64,000 bases of DNA from positions 29,133,067 to 29,197,066 of the forward strand of contig BTRK01000002.1 of assembly GCA_036245805.1 (NCBI GenBank), in the 5' to 3' direction. Source of the DNA: Pristionchus mayeri (Eukaryota; Nematoda; Chromadorea; Rhabditida; Neodiplogasteridae). Below the pieces are notes generated by a model. The model was given only the letters and a program-made list of their open reading frames with translations. It had not been told where the DNA came from and did no database searches. The position numbers were made by a program, and so were the translations under genes. Shown here piece by piece: positions 11,701 to 21,996 of this stretch; the stretch's first letter is position 1, and the number at the start of each line of letters is the position of its first letter.

Positions 11701-13076
11701 ATTAGATGATGGGACTCGCTAAATCGTCTCGAATTGCTAACTCTAGAGTGTACTACTTGGGTTGGCTAGTCAGTCTTTACGGTGACTCCATCGCTGGTGG
11801 GGAGATGGGAAAGATATTGCGGTAGGGCATTTCGATATCAAACTACAATCCCCTTGCCAACCACTACAACTATATGATTGGTGCAAAAGTTTTGCGGTTT
11901 TTTGATATGTTGCCTTCCGTCTTCCTTTCACTTTGACCGATGACCTTACGTATATTAATTACTAATGAGGCCTTGCATACTCTTTCATATACGCCCCCGA
12001 TCAGCATTTCCCATTCGGAGAGGCGAGAGCAGGACAAAGTTAAAATTGCGAAAATTTATCCATCGAAAACGACACATTTCTCAATATTCTGTTTCCTCTG
12101 GAGCATGAATTCTAAATTCCTGGTGGTTATATGAAGCTCCCATCTTTACCCTATATATACTTTTTCTCATGGATGATGGAAGTTACATCCTTTTTAGAAA
12201 TGAATTGATCTTTAAATGACTACATATTCCATTTTTTATGCTGATTTCGCATATTTTTTTAAAATAAGAAATTCAAATTTTCTGAAACGAGAAAGGTGCA
12301 GTCGCCAATATTTTTTCTGAGAATAAAGCCTCTTGGTGGGTGAATATAGCGCACTCATAGTGAAGCCTGTTTGCTTGGTCTTCGATGCAAACAATTCGAA
12401 AAAGTTTCATGTAGCCATCGTCGACAGTATATTTTCAATAGTAATTCGGTCCAAACTTAATCGAGACACAGTTTGAACATATTTTCTGAAAGGGTATGTG
12501 AGATACTTCTCAGACAGCAGTATGTGCAGGTTTCGTGTATTTTTCCTACAAATATCCAGACAAATAAATTTAATGCAAAATTTTGAGCATCAATTGCAAT
12601 TGGGTTTATCATAATTTATTGCGTTGATTGCGATATCGGATTGATTGAAATATGTGCATGTAAAGTACAAGCATACGTCTAAACACTGCTATGTTTGTTA
12701 GTCATTGAGATTTGAGACAAGAGAATTATGATAGTTTAAAGTACGGACACAAAAAACCGCAAGACTTTCGCACCAACCTGATAGATATCATGTATGACTA
12801 GGCTCGATTCAGAAAACACCTCATGTCTGGAAGCTGGTATTCACGATCGCCGGAGTAGTCAATGTAATCTGCGGAATCATCTTTATCGTGTTTGGCGAAG
12901 GTAAACAATGCCAAATCTTTGATTAACAGTTGTTTTATATTGCAGCTGAAGTGCAGCACTGGGCGAGAATGGAAGTGAAAGCGAATAATGGAGACGAAGA
13001 GAGGAAAAAACAAAAGGAAGAAAAGGAAGAGACAATGAAGGTTGAATTCACCTGCGGATCCGAGAAAGCAATCTGA
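8795..13076 (+). CDS. SLC17/sialin-type major facilitator transporter
   Basis: Membrane carrier of the major facilitator superfamily, SLC17 (sialin, phosphate and vesicular glutamate) group, moving organic or inorganic anions. Sixteen exons: 8795-8918, 9003-~9086, ~9326-9484, 9696-9799, 9843-9938, 10076-10157, 10296-10417, 10470-10571, 10615-10665, 10752-10838, 10885-10930, 11084-11176, 11216-11282, 11541-11625, 12813-12900, 12946-13076. Seen: NMAVVCMVNTTA (SLC17 VAIVCMVN), luminal loop, SGSVADRFGAKLIL (MFS loop 2-3), RVMMGLAAGFTFPCIGSM with RWFPPAERA, IPWRHLLRSKP.YA (family iPWr.i..S.P..A), FLPTYFRDEL, and a C-terminal VFGEAEVQHWAR (family ..ae.Q.Wa). A charged Lys/Glu tail follows. Exon 3 acceptor is ambiguous. 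One intron (after 10417) has a GC donor. Intron 14 (11626-12812) hosts two elements. Substrate cannot be told. Confidence 0.85.
11646..11742. repeat. Small palindromic MITE in SLC17 intron 14
   Basis: About 97 bp with near-perfect inverted ends: GGTTAGCAATTCGAGAC at the left and its reverse complement GTCTCGAATTGCTAAC at the right. No coding potential. Confidence 0.6.
11877..12780. mobile_element. Deleted mariner-type element
   Basis: The ends are imperfect inverted repeats of about 28 bp of the mariner type: left TTGGTGCAAAAGTTTTGCGG, right (reverse complement) GGTTGGTGCGAAAGTCTTGC followed by GGTTTTTTG. This matches the well-known GGTTGGTGC.AAAGT..TTGCGG mariner end consensus. TA dinucleotides lie close to both ends. 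At about 0.9 kb it is shorter than the usual 1.3 kb, and I see no D,D34D transposase frame, so it is a non-autonomous derivative. Confidence 0.75.
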
Positions 13077-13347
13077 TGCCATTTCTTCAATACTGACGCG
13101 TTCAGTAGCACAGGAAAATACTCGTCGAGCAATTGTTCAAACTTGTTATTATCGCTGGAAAAGTGCTTGGTAGATTTGTTTTCCCTTGAAATATTATTAC
13201 CTAAATTTGGCTCGTTGGACTGAGGGCGATTCGAAAAAGTTGGAATAGTTCTCCACGCATTCTTGTTTTTCATGTACAAACATGGACAGAATTGACAAAT
13301 GTCTTTATCGATTGGTCGTTCGAATCAAAAATATAATTGGAAAAATA
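13077..13347. other. Short convergent spacer
   Basis: Sequence between the stops of the SLC17 carrier (plus) and the secreted protein (minus). Presumed 3' UTRs; nothing else seen. Confidence 0.4.
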
Positions 13348-14691
13348 TCAGTGCTTCACACGAGCTGCGCGAGCCGCGGCCTTTGTTTTCTTCACCGCTG
13401 CAATTTTCAAATTTGCTTTCTGAGTTTATGCACATTGCTCTCCAATATATTTAGCACCACTCAATAATAGATCATTGAGAAATTTTCGTTTTTTTAGCAT
13501 ACCTTCGATGAATTCCTTGACCTCCTCAATGACCTTGGTATTGGTGCTGTTGATGAACTCGTCCCACTGAAATTTGGGCAATATGAAACGTCAACTATTC
13601 AACACACTTCCCATTGTTTTCTTAATTAGTTATCACTCACTTTCTCCTTGTTGATGGCCTTCAGCTTCTCCAGACTCAAGTGAAGATCCCATCCGGCTTT
13701 GCTGAGCGTCATAGTTGGGATTGGTGCCTATAATGGACACTAGCTGGGATGAGAACTGTGACATCATGCCGCCTTTCAAAAGCGCATCAAAGGCGTCATT
13801 ACGTCATAGTTCCCATCCGACCCAGTGCGTTATAATGATATTGCAATTCAAGCAATATTTACCACGTCAACATATAAAATCTGTGATAATTTATAAATAT
13901 AATGTGATACTTCTGTGTCTAATTTATCAAAGCGATCGACGTCAAAACGTCTGGGCCTGTCTCGACCGTTTCTTGACAAATCAGTTTATTCATGAAACTT
14001 ACAGCCACCTTGCCCGCGTTCTTCCTGCGTTCGGCAGCAACTGAATATTTGGATGAGTTATTCAAAAAGTTGCATTTAATAATTAATAAAATAGGATCAA
14101 ATATATGAGGAAAAGTAGGATCTATCAAAGTTTTCTGCTTAGAGATCCATTCCGCCTCGCATTGGGCGAGAGTTCATCTTAAAACTATTCACACACCCTT
14201 CAGCTTCGACTGGATCATGTACTGTGCTCGCAATTCTTGGACGACTTCCTGACGTGAAAATAATTGTAAAAGCAATTCTGAAGTGATATGTGATCACTCG
14301 TATGAAACGGTACGGTTCTATTTCCCAATTCAGGTATTACCTTCGGATAGTTTCTGAGTAGCAAGTTTTGCTCCCGTTTGATCGATTTTCCCAGTGCCTG
14401 AAATTAATATTTAGTTCTAAACCATAAATTTCATTCGCTTTTGCACAATAAAACTGCTGACCTTTGACTTTCTGACATACTCCACGGCCGGATTGGAGAG
14501 TTTCTGCACAGCTGGAGCATTTGGCGCGAGCGTTGGCTTAGCTACTGGTAAGACTACCGCCTTCGCTTTCTACTGAATTTTAAAAGTATTTTTAAATAAA
14601 TTTTATAAATAAATATTTTTAAAAATATCAATACCGTGGCGGTAGTGACGCCTGCCACGAGAACGAGAGAGAAGAAGAAACGCAGATTCAT
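13348..14691 (-). CDS. Secreted Lys/Ala-rich small protein, unknown
   Basis: Eight minus-strand exons: 14635-14691, 14462-14569, 14341-14397, 14197-14248, 14003-14040, 13641-13727, 13503-13566, 13348-13397; 513 nt, 170 residues, all phases agree. The first exon is a textbook signal peptide (MNLRFFFSLVLVAGVTTAT). The rest is rich in Lys, Ala, Val and Glu and predicted helical: segments LGKSIKREQNLLLRNYP, EVVQELRAQYMIQSKL, WDLHLSLEKLKAINKEK and WDEFINSTNTKVIEEVKEF, ending in a basic tail KKTKAAARAARVKH. There are no cysteines. It is reminiscent in composition of small secreted nematode helical proteins, but I cannot assign a family. It converges on the SLC17 gene, with 271 nt between stop codons. 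Confidence 0.72.
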
Positions 14692-14699
14692 AGCAGATG

Positions 14700-15225
14700 T
14701 GGGGGGATGGAGGGGAGATGGTCTATATACTGCCGGAAAGATGATAGAGTCGTTCCGCTCGTATTACGAGCCGACAACGAACCAAATATGCTTTCAGCAT
14801 ATATCGGGCACGACATTTCCCTTTGAAGTGAAGGAGTTGGTGGAGATCGATAAGGGCTCAGCAGTTCCGGGTCCGCTATTATCGATTTTTCGACTTCTCA
14901 TGAGTAATTTCAGAGTCCTTGCGGAGAGTATATGGAGAGTGGGGAGAATTTACATGAATATCGATAAATTTGATCTTGACTTTTTATCGTTGCTACTTTG
15001 TTAAATTTCGTACAAAATTCAATATTCAGCAGTTCTCGCAAAGAATGGTTCATTACCCTGAAAATTTTGCCCTTTCATTCTCATCCATTCCTCCCGTCGT
15101 GAGTGGTTCACTCTCGTCTTCTCCACTTCTGGGGTGCTTTTCTCCTGTTTTCGCCTTAAATTGAGTAGTGACTCTCTTTCAATCTTTATCTATATCATCT
15201 GGCGTAGCGTATCACTGGCAGAACA
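14700..15225. other. Divergent promoter region
   Basis: Spacer between the start of the minus-strand secreted protein and the plus-strand membrane protein; these two start head to head. Only unsupported open frames. Confidence 0.4.
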
Positions 15226-15230
15226 ATCAC

Positions 15231-17949
15231 ATGATGTGGATGCTCACTATATTAGTCCTGCTGCTCACAACATACGCAGATGCAGGTATGGTTCTATAAG
15301 ATTGTACAGTTGCAATCGTCGATACGGTATTACATCGATGCTATTAAGATGATAGGCCGAAGTGCGACAGATCATTGATCAAGGGAATCACTGAGCCAGA
15401 GGTGACGTAAAATTAATTAGGCATTTTTTTTCAATTTGAGTGAGCTCACACTCGGCACTTGTAAAACATCTTTAAAATGGTGATTACTAGGAATTGCATT
15501 GATTTGAGATAAGAGATCAGTCATAATATGCAATTTCAGATAGCTTTCGTCAACAATACGTTGAGTTGCGTTGCTCGAGCGAATGCGCTAAAAGCGATAA
15601 AGTGAGGGCGAAGGAGAGTTATCTTTCGAATGTAAATTTCATTATCAGATTGGGCTCAAATCTGTACTCGTCCCTCCAATGTGACGAGAGAGGGGGTTGG
15701 ATGGGATCATCAACAGCGAAGATTCGGATAGCAGGCGCAGATCAACCACTGGATATCGAATGCGTTAAATGTAATTTAATCAATTCTATTTGATAACACA
15801 TTTTCGAAATGATCTGATCATTCTTTCCACTCTCTCATCCTCCCCATCAGTAATAGTGTGTGAACAATGAAGTGCCTACTTCCAAAAGTCGTTTATGCGG
15901 GGAAACATCAATACGAATGATTGTCTAAGATTCTCATTGAATTTTATTTAGTCTGGTCGATCAACGGAACGGGAAGTATCAAATATAGCCGTAACGAATT
16001 CGGACGTACCCTATCTTGCTACCACTCCTTCGGGCTTTAGTGAGTTCTCTCAAACAATTCACGAGTATTCAAAAATACTGCTTTTGTAGTCACAATGGGC
16101 AGCTTTTGGGAGAAGATTTCTCGTATGATGTAACATGCAGCTTGAGTGAAGGATGGGTACACCGTGATAAGAAGGATATTACGATATTACAAGCAGATAT
16201 TATTATGCCTTTCCAAGTGGAGTGCAGATCAGGTTCGCGAAGAAGAATTTGTTATGAATGAATGATTTTTTATGTACTCTAATCTGTTGTTTTCGCACAT
16301 TTATTCTTATAAATCTTTCAACTTGGTCATCAAATACTTATAGTTCACCGAGATTTCTAATTCCTCGTTGAAGCCTGCTCATCCGTCCAATTGACTGACG
16401 GCGTCCATACTTTCGAAACAAACCCGAATATGTACGATTGCAATAATTCTGGATTAGCAAATGAGCAGTACAGACTAAAGTAAGCAATCCCAGACGTATC
16501 TTAGCTCAAATCAGGGATGTGCAAACATTTTACGGTCTCTTCATGCCCTATGTTTTCTCGCCGGGCAGACGGTGCGAGAGAGTATGCGGAATGAAGAGAG
16601 CGTTAAAAAATTTGCACACCCCAGGCTCAAATCATACGGATTGCAGAGTGAATGGAATCTTCGTGCGTGACTCCGTCGAGTGCAATCTGGCGTATGGCTA
16701 TGTTGACTGGAGTCGAACGCAAATGGCCGGTCCATTCGACATCGTTCGATTGGAGTGCGTAGCCGGTGGGTTAATCGCCTCTACTTTTCTAAAACTTTCC
16801 ACAGATGGAGTTATTGATACTGCAACATGTTTATCTGCCAGGTTACCTTAGCTTGGTGGATGTAGTTTAACGATTGAGTGATTTATGCTTTGGCTGTCAG
16901 TTGCAATATTCCAATTTCACGTAACTGAGTTCGCATAAATTAATTAGCGCACTTTTTCATTTGCAGCCTTTTTTCATTTTATTAAGATTCCTTAAATAAG
17001 CGATCGTGGCACTTCATGAAGTCACGATCGATCATCTAAGGAATCATAATAAAACCGTTTGAGCAGGCTCGACAACCACTCCATCGACTTCCACAACGCG
17101 AGCGAACAATAGTGAGATGCCAATGGGCAAAAATCAATATCCGTTTAGGAATCACATGGCCTATGACTACTGTATCACGAGCCAGTGCCTCAACAACAAT
17201 TCGATCTGAAAACGGTGAGACACTGAAAACAAAACAAAACGATTTCTTTATTTCTAATATCTCTTTTTAATTTCAGAAATTTCTCCTTCAAGACCACAAA
17301 ACGAGAATGATATGGGAGATTATGCAAAAAATAAAAATGACAAAGGTAGGCAAGCCACTTGTACATTACACTCAATAATTTCAGCTCGCAATGGGGAATC
17401 TGAAGCGCATTGGGCAACAGGATTGATCATAATTGTTTGCGCAATCGGGCTCTTTCTTCTCATTTTGTTTGTCTACTGGTTGTATGTACGTATTTTTTTA
17501 TTATTTAATTTATTTATTCATAGGAAGGAATATATCAGTGTAGTCATTCTCTATGCTCCTACATCTCCTACGTTTCCGCTTGCTTGGTCCTTCGGGATGA
17601 TTAAATATGAAGAAATGATGAATTACGTGTTTTCAGAACATGTTCTGTAATATGCGACAGAAGAATGGTGGAGGGGTAGCAAGTAGGAAGACGAAGGAAG
17701 TAGTAGAGAACGCTAGGGAAATGACTGAAGGAGGGTAAGAAACGCGAAATACAACAATAATAATATATTATGGGAAGTTAACATTGTCTAATAATTCACC
17801 CATTCGTTCTATGTGTAATGATCTCCATGATCTCCTACACCCCATCCTCGGCAACTAAGCACACATAAACACTTTTCCATTCTGTATTCTATTTCAGAAA
17901 CGAGGTTCTGAGAGAGACCGAAAGCGTTTCTGGACTCGAAGAAGTATAA
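15231..17949 (+). CDS. Type I membrane protein, repeated Cys-rich ectodomain
   Basis: Eleven exons: 15231-15285, 15540-15770, 15952-16039, 16090-16232, 16374-16479, 16515 (or 16569)-16765, 17067-17111, 17277-17345, 17385-17485, 17637-17734, 17898-17949; about 412 residues. Seen: signal peptide MMWMLTILVLLLTTYADA; three similar extracellular modules, each with a Cys, a Gly-Trp or Gly-Tyr and a closing hydrophobic-Glu-Cys (LQCDERGGW..IECVK; VTCSLSEGWV..VECRS; VECNLAYGYV..LECVAG); a Thr/Ser linker STTTPSTSTTRANN; one transmembrane helix GLIIIVCAIGLFLLILFVYW; and an acidic/basic cytoplasmic tail ending LEEV. Probably a cell-surface receptor or adhesion protein; I cannot name the family. The modules recall Sushi-like folds only loosely. 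A MITE lies at the start of exon 6, so the splicing there is uncertain; two MITE-internal acceptors keep the frame, the one after the MITE does not. Confidence 0.72.
16512..16624. mobile_element. 113 bp hAT-like MITE with 8 bp target duplication
   Basis: Starts CAGGGATGTGCAAAC and ends TTTGCACACCCCAG (imperfect inverted ends of about 30 bp; the whole element is nearly palindromic). It is flanked on both sides by the identical octamer GCTCAAAT (16504-16511 and 16625-16632). The CAGGG end and 8 bp duplication are hallmarks of hAT elements. It sits at the 3' splice junction of exon 6 of the membrane-protein gene. Confidence 0.85.
16977..17057. repeat. Short palindromic repeat in an intron
   Basis: About 80 bp, near-perfect inverted repeat: left TTTTATTAAGATTCCTTA and right TAAGGAATCATAATAAAA, with a GATCGTG core on both arms. 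No coding potential; lies in the intron before exon 7. Confidence 0.6.
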
Positions 17950-18360
17950 GAACTGAGAAAGAAGGCAGATAATGCACGATCCCCACTATACGGATATTTT
18001 CACTTACAACACGAATAAAGATATCAACGTCCACGATAGCACTTGACAGTTGTCTGCATTATGGAATAATCGAATGAAGTCGAAATACATTTTCAATGAA
18101 AATAACGGACTATAATTTTAAATTCTCAATTTGAATTCCTCGAAATGTCCATGTTTCGTAGAGACAGGGTTCCGCTGCACTTAATGAATCACAGAGATCA
18201 GACTGCAAAGACTAAATTGGCAGCTGAGATTGACACGGTAACATGTTATTCCGCACTGGAGGCAAACGCTCCTTCCTTTTTGGCCCAAAGTGAGTATGAA
18301 ATTTTCATATTCTGGTGAGAATATTGCATATTTGAAGTAGTCTTTCCATATTATTCCAGG

Positions 18361-19698
18361 GCCCAACATGCAATCACTGGAATAAGTTTTCCGCTGGAAG
18401 CGTTCACTGTATACCTACTCTGTTCTAAAAAATTCCACGCACGCTGGATCTTACTAGCTTTTACTTTTGGTGTTGCAGGTTCGCCTTTGCATTATCGCCG
18501 AAACAGGTGCAATCACTTCCTCACCCTCAATGCCTCCATTGAAATCCATCACTCATAAGCGTAGACAAGACATTTTTATATTTTCTGACAAACATTTTTG
18601 AGATCTGCTAATTGCAGATGTTGCTCTACTTCCTTGTACTCGGCTGCCTTATTTTGCTGAATTTCTATTTCTGCGTTTTCCACAGGAATCAAGCGATGAT
18701 TCCCGTAACACATCCGCGCAAGTTAAATAAGGTAATGTCAATGATATTCAAAGAGGATGCAAATTATTGATGTGGTTCACATATTTTTCAGACACCTCTT
18801 CTCATCATCTTGTATTTTCTGTATGCGATTGCATTGGAAAGCATGTGTGTACCTGTTTTATTCTCTACTTACGACACACCGGAAAAGACAACGTATCTAA
18901 AGCAGGTTGGTATGAACGACAACATTTTTGATGAGTATTGTCTTGGCATTATCTTGCAATGCTTGGCGAATTGGGATATCAATCTAAAGGCGTGCTCCGG
19001 GGAATGCTGGGGTGTCCCACAACGAAAATTCTGCGCTCTCAATGTGATGCTATCTGTAGCGCATTTAGACCGAAAAAGGAGCGATAATGAAGTATAGAAC
19101 TTGAAACATAACCAAATCAGCCACGACCCTGCGGTGTCAATGAAATTTGAGCGTATGTAAATAATATTATGATAGGTGTCTGTGGAACTTCGGGCAATGT
19201 GAAATCTGATCGAGTGAGTGTCCTTTTCAAAATTCACAATGTCAGTATAGGTGACTGAACATTCGCCGGAGCACCCCTTTAAGTACTGAAAACCGGGTTT
19301 CAACTTTGGTTAACTCAATCACTTCAGAATCATCCTGCTATGCTTTGGCTCGCGAAAGAACATAGTTGGATTGAATATGCTCCCGATTCTGCGACAAAAA
19401 TCGTGAATATTCATGTTCTAGTAGTGAGCGTTTTGTATATTTCTCATTTATTCTTTAAAACTCTTTTGTAGATTTGGAAACCGCTCAATCTTTCAGACTC
19501 TGTCATTCACAGTTCCGCTCTTTTTCTGCCTAATACGAAACGTTTTTTTCATGTTCTTCAAAAAAGGGTATGATTTATCGTAAGATTACCCCCATTTTAC
19601 GTTTGAATATTCCTAGAAATCTTGAAATCTAGGCATCCGCAATGAGCTCACGCACACTGGCTTACAATCGAGCAATGGTTCGGTCTCTAATTATGCAG
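18361..19698 (+). pseudogene. Srh-like chemoreceptor, decayed
   Basis: Fragments of a nematode serpentine receptor resembling the Srh/Str superfamily. Seen in order: TM1 piece (to 18478) GISFPLEAFTVYLLCSKKF followed by HARWILLA; exon 18618-18731 with TM3, FYFCVFHRNQAMIPVTHP (family ..F..R...i...h); 18792-18905 with TM4; 19328-19420 with QNHPAMLWLAKEHSWI; about 19497-19567 with TM5 FTVPLFFCLIRNVFFMFF; and 19633-19698 with MSSRTLAYNRAMVRSLIMQ (family mS..T...q..l...L..Q). The TM2 exon and TM6-TM7 are missing, and the junction between the last two pieces has no splice option that keeps the frame. This points to a pseudogene rather than an intact receptor. Confidence 0.6.
18986..19282. mobile_element. 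0.3 kb MITE in the Srh-like pseudogene
   Basis: Inverted ends of about 22 bp: left TAAAGGCGTGCTCCGGGGAA, right (reverse complement) TAAAGGGGTGCTCCGGCGAA. The outer TA on each side is compatible with a TA target duplication. An open frame of 144 codons on the minus strand inside it is not coding by any evidence. Confidence 0.6.
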
Positions 19699-19849
19699 GT
19701 ATTGTCTACCAATTTTCTCTCTGAGGGCATTCGGGACAAGGACGAAGACATCGAATTCGATTCCTGTTAATTTTAAGAATCGGAGAGCATCACATCTCTC
19801 ACCAGCATGATAGCACTGTTTATGTGCATGTGTGATCTCGTTCGTGAAT

Positions 19850-19970
19850 GTAAGGCATGAAATCAATGAATACGACAAATTGCTAAAGTAGTATATTTTT
19901 TATTTCCTTCCTTACTTCCTACGAACTTGGATAACATATGAAAATGTACATACTATAGGTACATATTATT
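19850..19970. repeat. Dispersed repeat, copy 1
   Basis: About 120 bp closely matching 23771-23893: shared AAGGCATG..ATCAATGA, ACGACAAATT and TTACTTCCTAC.AACTTGG blocks in the same order and orientation. Confidence 0.6.
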
Positions 19971-19989
19971 CATGAGAAAGCGTCATTCC

Positions 19990-21640
19990 GAGAAATTTCC
20001 AAATCTACTGTACACATCACATACTATATGTATTTGGCGCGTACTTTCTGCTTTCTCATAGTGCACGTTTGGAAACCGAAAAAACGCGTGGAAAGTTGCC
20101 ATTATCTTGAAGATTTTGGCAAAAAATAGAATCTAACCGAAATGGAAAAAGTCTTGTTCAATTTTCGCATCTTCTCGCTATTCAATCTCTCAAATTCTCG
20201 TCGTCCCTCATCTTCCCAAGGAGTACCTTGCAGTTTCACTTGAATCCCCCTTCCATTTCAATGCCAATTCGAAATGGCAAGATGCGTGTTCAATGAGTAG
20301 GGCGGACTAAACACTTTCACTTCGCATTTCTCATTATCATTTCATACACCCAGTACCCGTCTTGCGGCATGTAACGTACAATAACAATGAGATTCCGCGA
20401 ACAGTTTTTAATATGCAAGCTGTTTGTAAAATCTAAGTAAATTATTGCGTCGATCGCATCTGTATTAGTATGACTCTCACGAGAATTCCAGTGAAATATC
20501 AAGAATTGTTTATTCAATTAAAACATATTGAGCCTTGTATCTACTTCTCAAACTTGGAACTGGCGGTGAGTAGAGACCATTCTTCGCTTCCTATCTCGTC
20601 GACAAATTCTCAAACTAACAAATCCAATGATATTCCTTTTCTCGTTGAATTAGGCGAAATGTTGCAGTCGTTCGTTCGCATCGATGATGATTCCTGCAAG
20701 AAATGTAAAGTTAATTACTCGAGAGTTCGTATAGTCATCATTTTAAGACGGGAGATAAATGAGCATATTGTCCACTCTGAACTGGCCAAAAAATTGACAA
20801 AATAATACCTTATTGTTACTGAAGTGAACAGCGGAATATTGCTGTATAGAAGCAGTCGGGTAAGATGATGTATGCATCTTTAAAATACTATCAGAAAGAG
20901 TATATCGAAAAGTTTCAGGTTCTGCAAAATGAATGCAGCACGCAAAAAAAACTAGGTGCTGGTGCTGAGCACACAACGAAAATGAGTGAGAGTATTACAA
21001 GAGCAAGCAATCACAATGAGATCGGTGTGAGAAAGTAGTAATGAGAAACTTCGAAAGTGAGCATCCTTCTCCATTTCCTCTTCACTTATCTTTGCCTTCC
21101 ACAGTGTAGCACGCAACGCAACCAGCGATCGCAGCAAACAGCAATCTCTCAGTGTTCCACAGAGATAAACATGTATCGACAGACTTTGCTAGGCTCAGAA
21201 GAAGAGAACTCAGTTTATTGTTTCTGCCTATACTTTGTCTGTGCAGTTCTTGGATAGTTCAAACTGGTTCTGCACGTACATAACACCAGATAGTAGATAA
21301 ATTATGATGACATAAAGGTTGCATGAGCAATGCGTAGATATTATTTAAGTGTCTGACTCAAAATGTGCCAATCTTTTCAATCTCTTCATTGTGCTTACTC
21401 TCTCTCTCAATCTGTTTGACTGCTGAGGAAGAGGGTCGTTTCCAATTTAGCTTCTCCCTATGAAATTACAAGTGCCCCTCCCTGCACGAATAGTCAAGCG
21501 CATGCAACACAAGTTAAATTGGAAACAAAATAGTTTGGGCAAATTATTCCTCATATACGATATTTCTCGTCAACAGAGGTGTACAGTTGAATCTTATGTG
21601 AATTGGAAGTTCCTTAAGCAATGTAACGAAACTAGAGTGT
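19990..21640. other. No gene recognised
   Basis: Low-complexity-poor spacer with scattered open frames, the longest 20470-20805 on the plus strand (111 codons). None has a recognisable motif, and I could not link it to neighbouring exons. Confidence 0.4.
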
Positions 21641-21649
21641 GTACTTTCC

Positions 21650-21870
21650 TCGCGTCGAAAAAATATAATCCTATAATGATCTGTTTTTATGTCTGGAGCA
21701 ATAATCATCTTTCTGGGCGGTCTTTCGGAGTTCTTATCTTTACTTACTCACATATTCCCCTTTTACTCATGTCAGTCGTGCATCACGCTGTTGCTCACTC
21801 TGTAAACATGATACTCAAGGAAGGAGATAATATCATTTTTTGTACGTTCGGTTGTTAATATTTCGGCAGT
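21650..21870 (+). repeat. Dispersed repeat upstream of Rac
   Basis: Shares long blocks with 30085-30290 and 32625-32820: CGTCGAAAAAA, AATCCTATAAT, GTCTGGAGCAATAATCATC, TCTTTACTTACTCACA and GTTGCTCACTCTG, in the same order. The three copies lie before the intact Rac gene, between the Rac copies, and directly after the truncated Rac copy. Confidence 0.65.
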
Positions 21871-21996
21871 TTTAGATAAATATGTTTTAACCCTCGGAGT
21901 GGGTACCTGCAGGAGTGGGACTCGATCATTCAGAAGGCGACATACCGTAATCTCTCAAGGATCGATTGGGGGTCGAAGTACCATAGTCTTTCCGGA

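Noticed and set aside
13348..14691. Assignment of the secreted protein to the SXP/RAL-2 (DUF148) family
   Set aside because: Size and helical, Lys-rich composition fit, but no diagnostic motif could be recognised.
18869..19303. 144-codon minus-strand frame
   Set aside because: Overlaps a MITE in the Srh-like pseudogene; no recognisable domain.
21460..21858. 132-codon frame upstream of Rac
   Set aside because: Most of it is the dispersed repeat that also occurs at 30.1 and 32.6 kb with broken frames.
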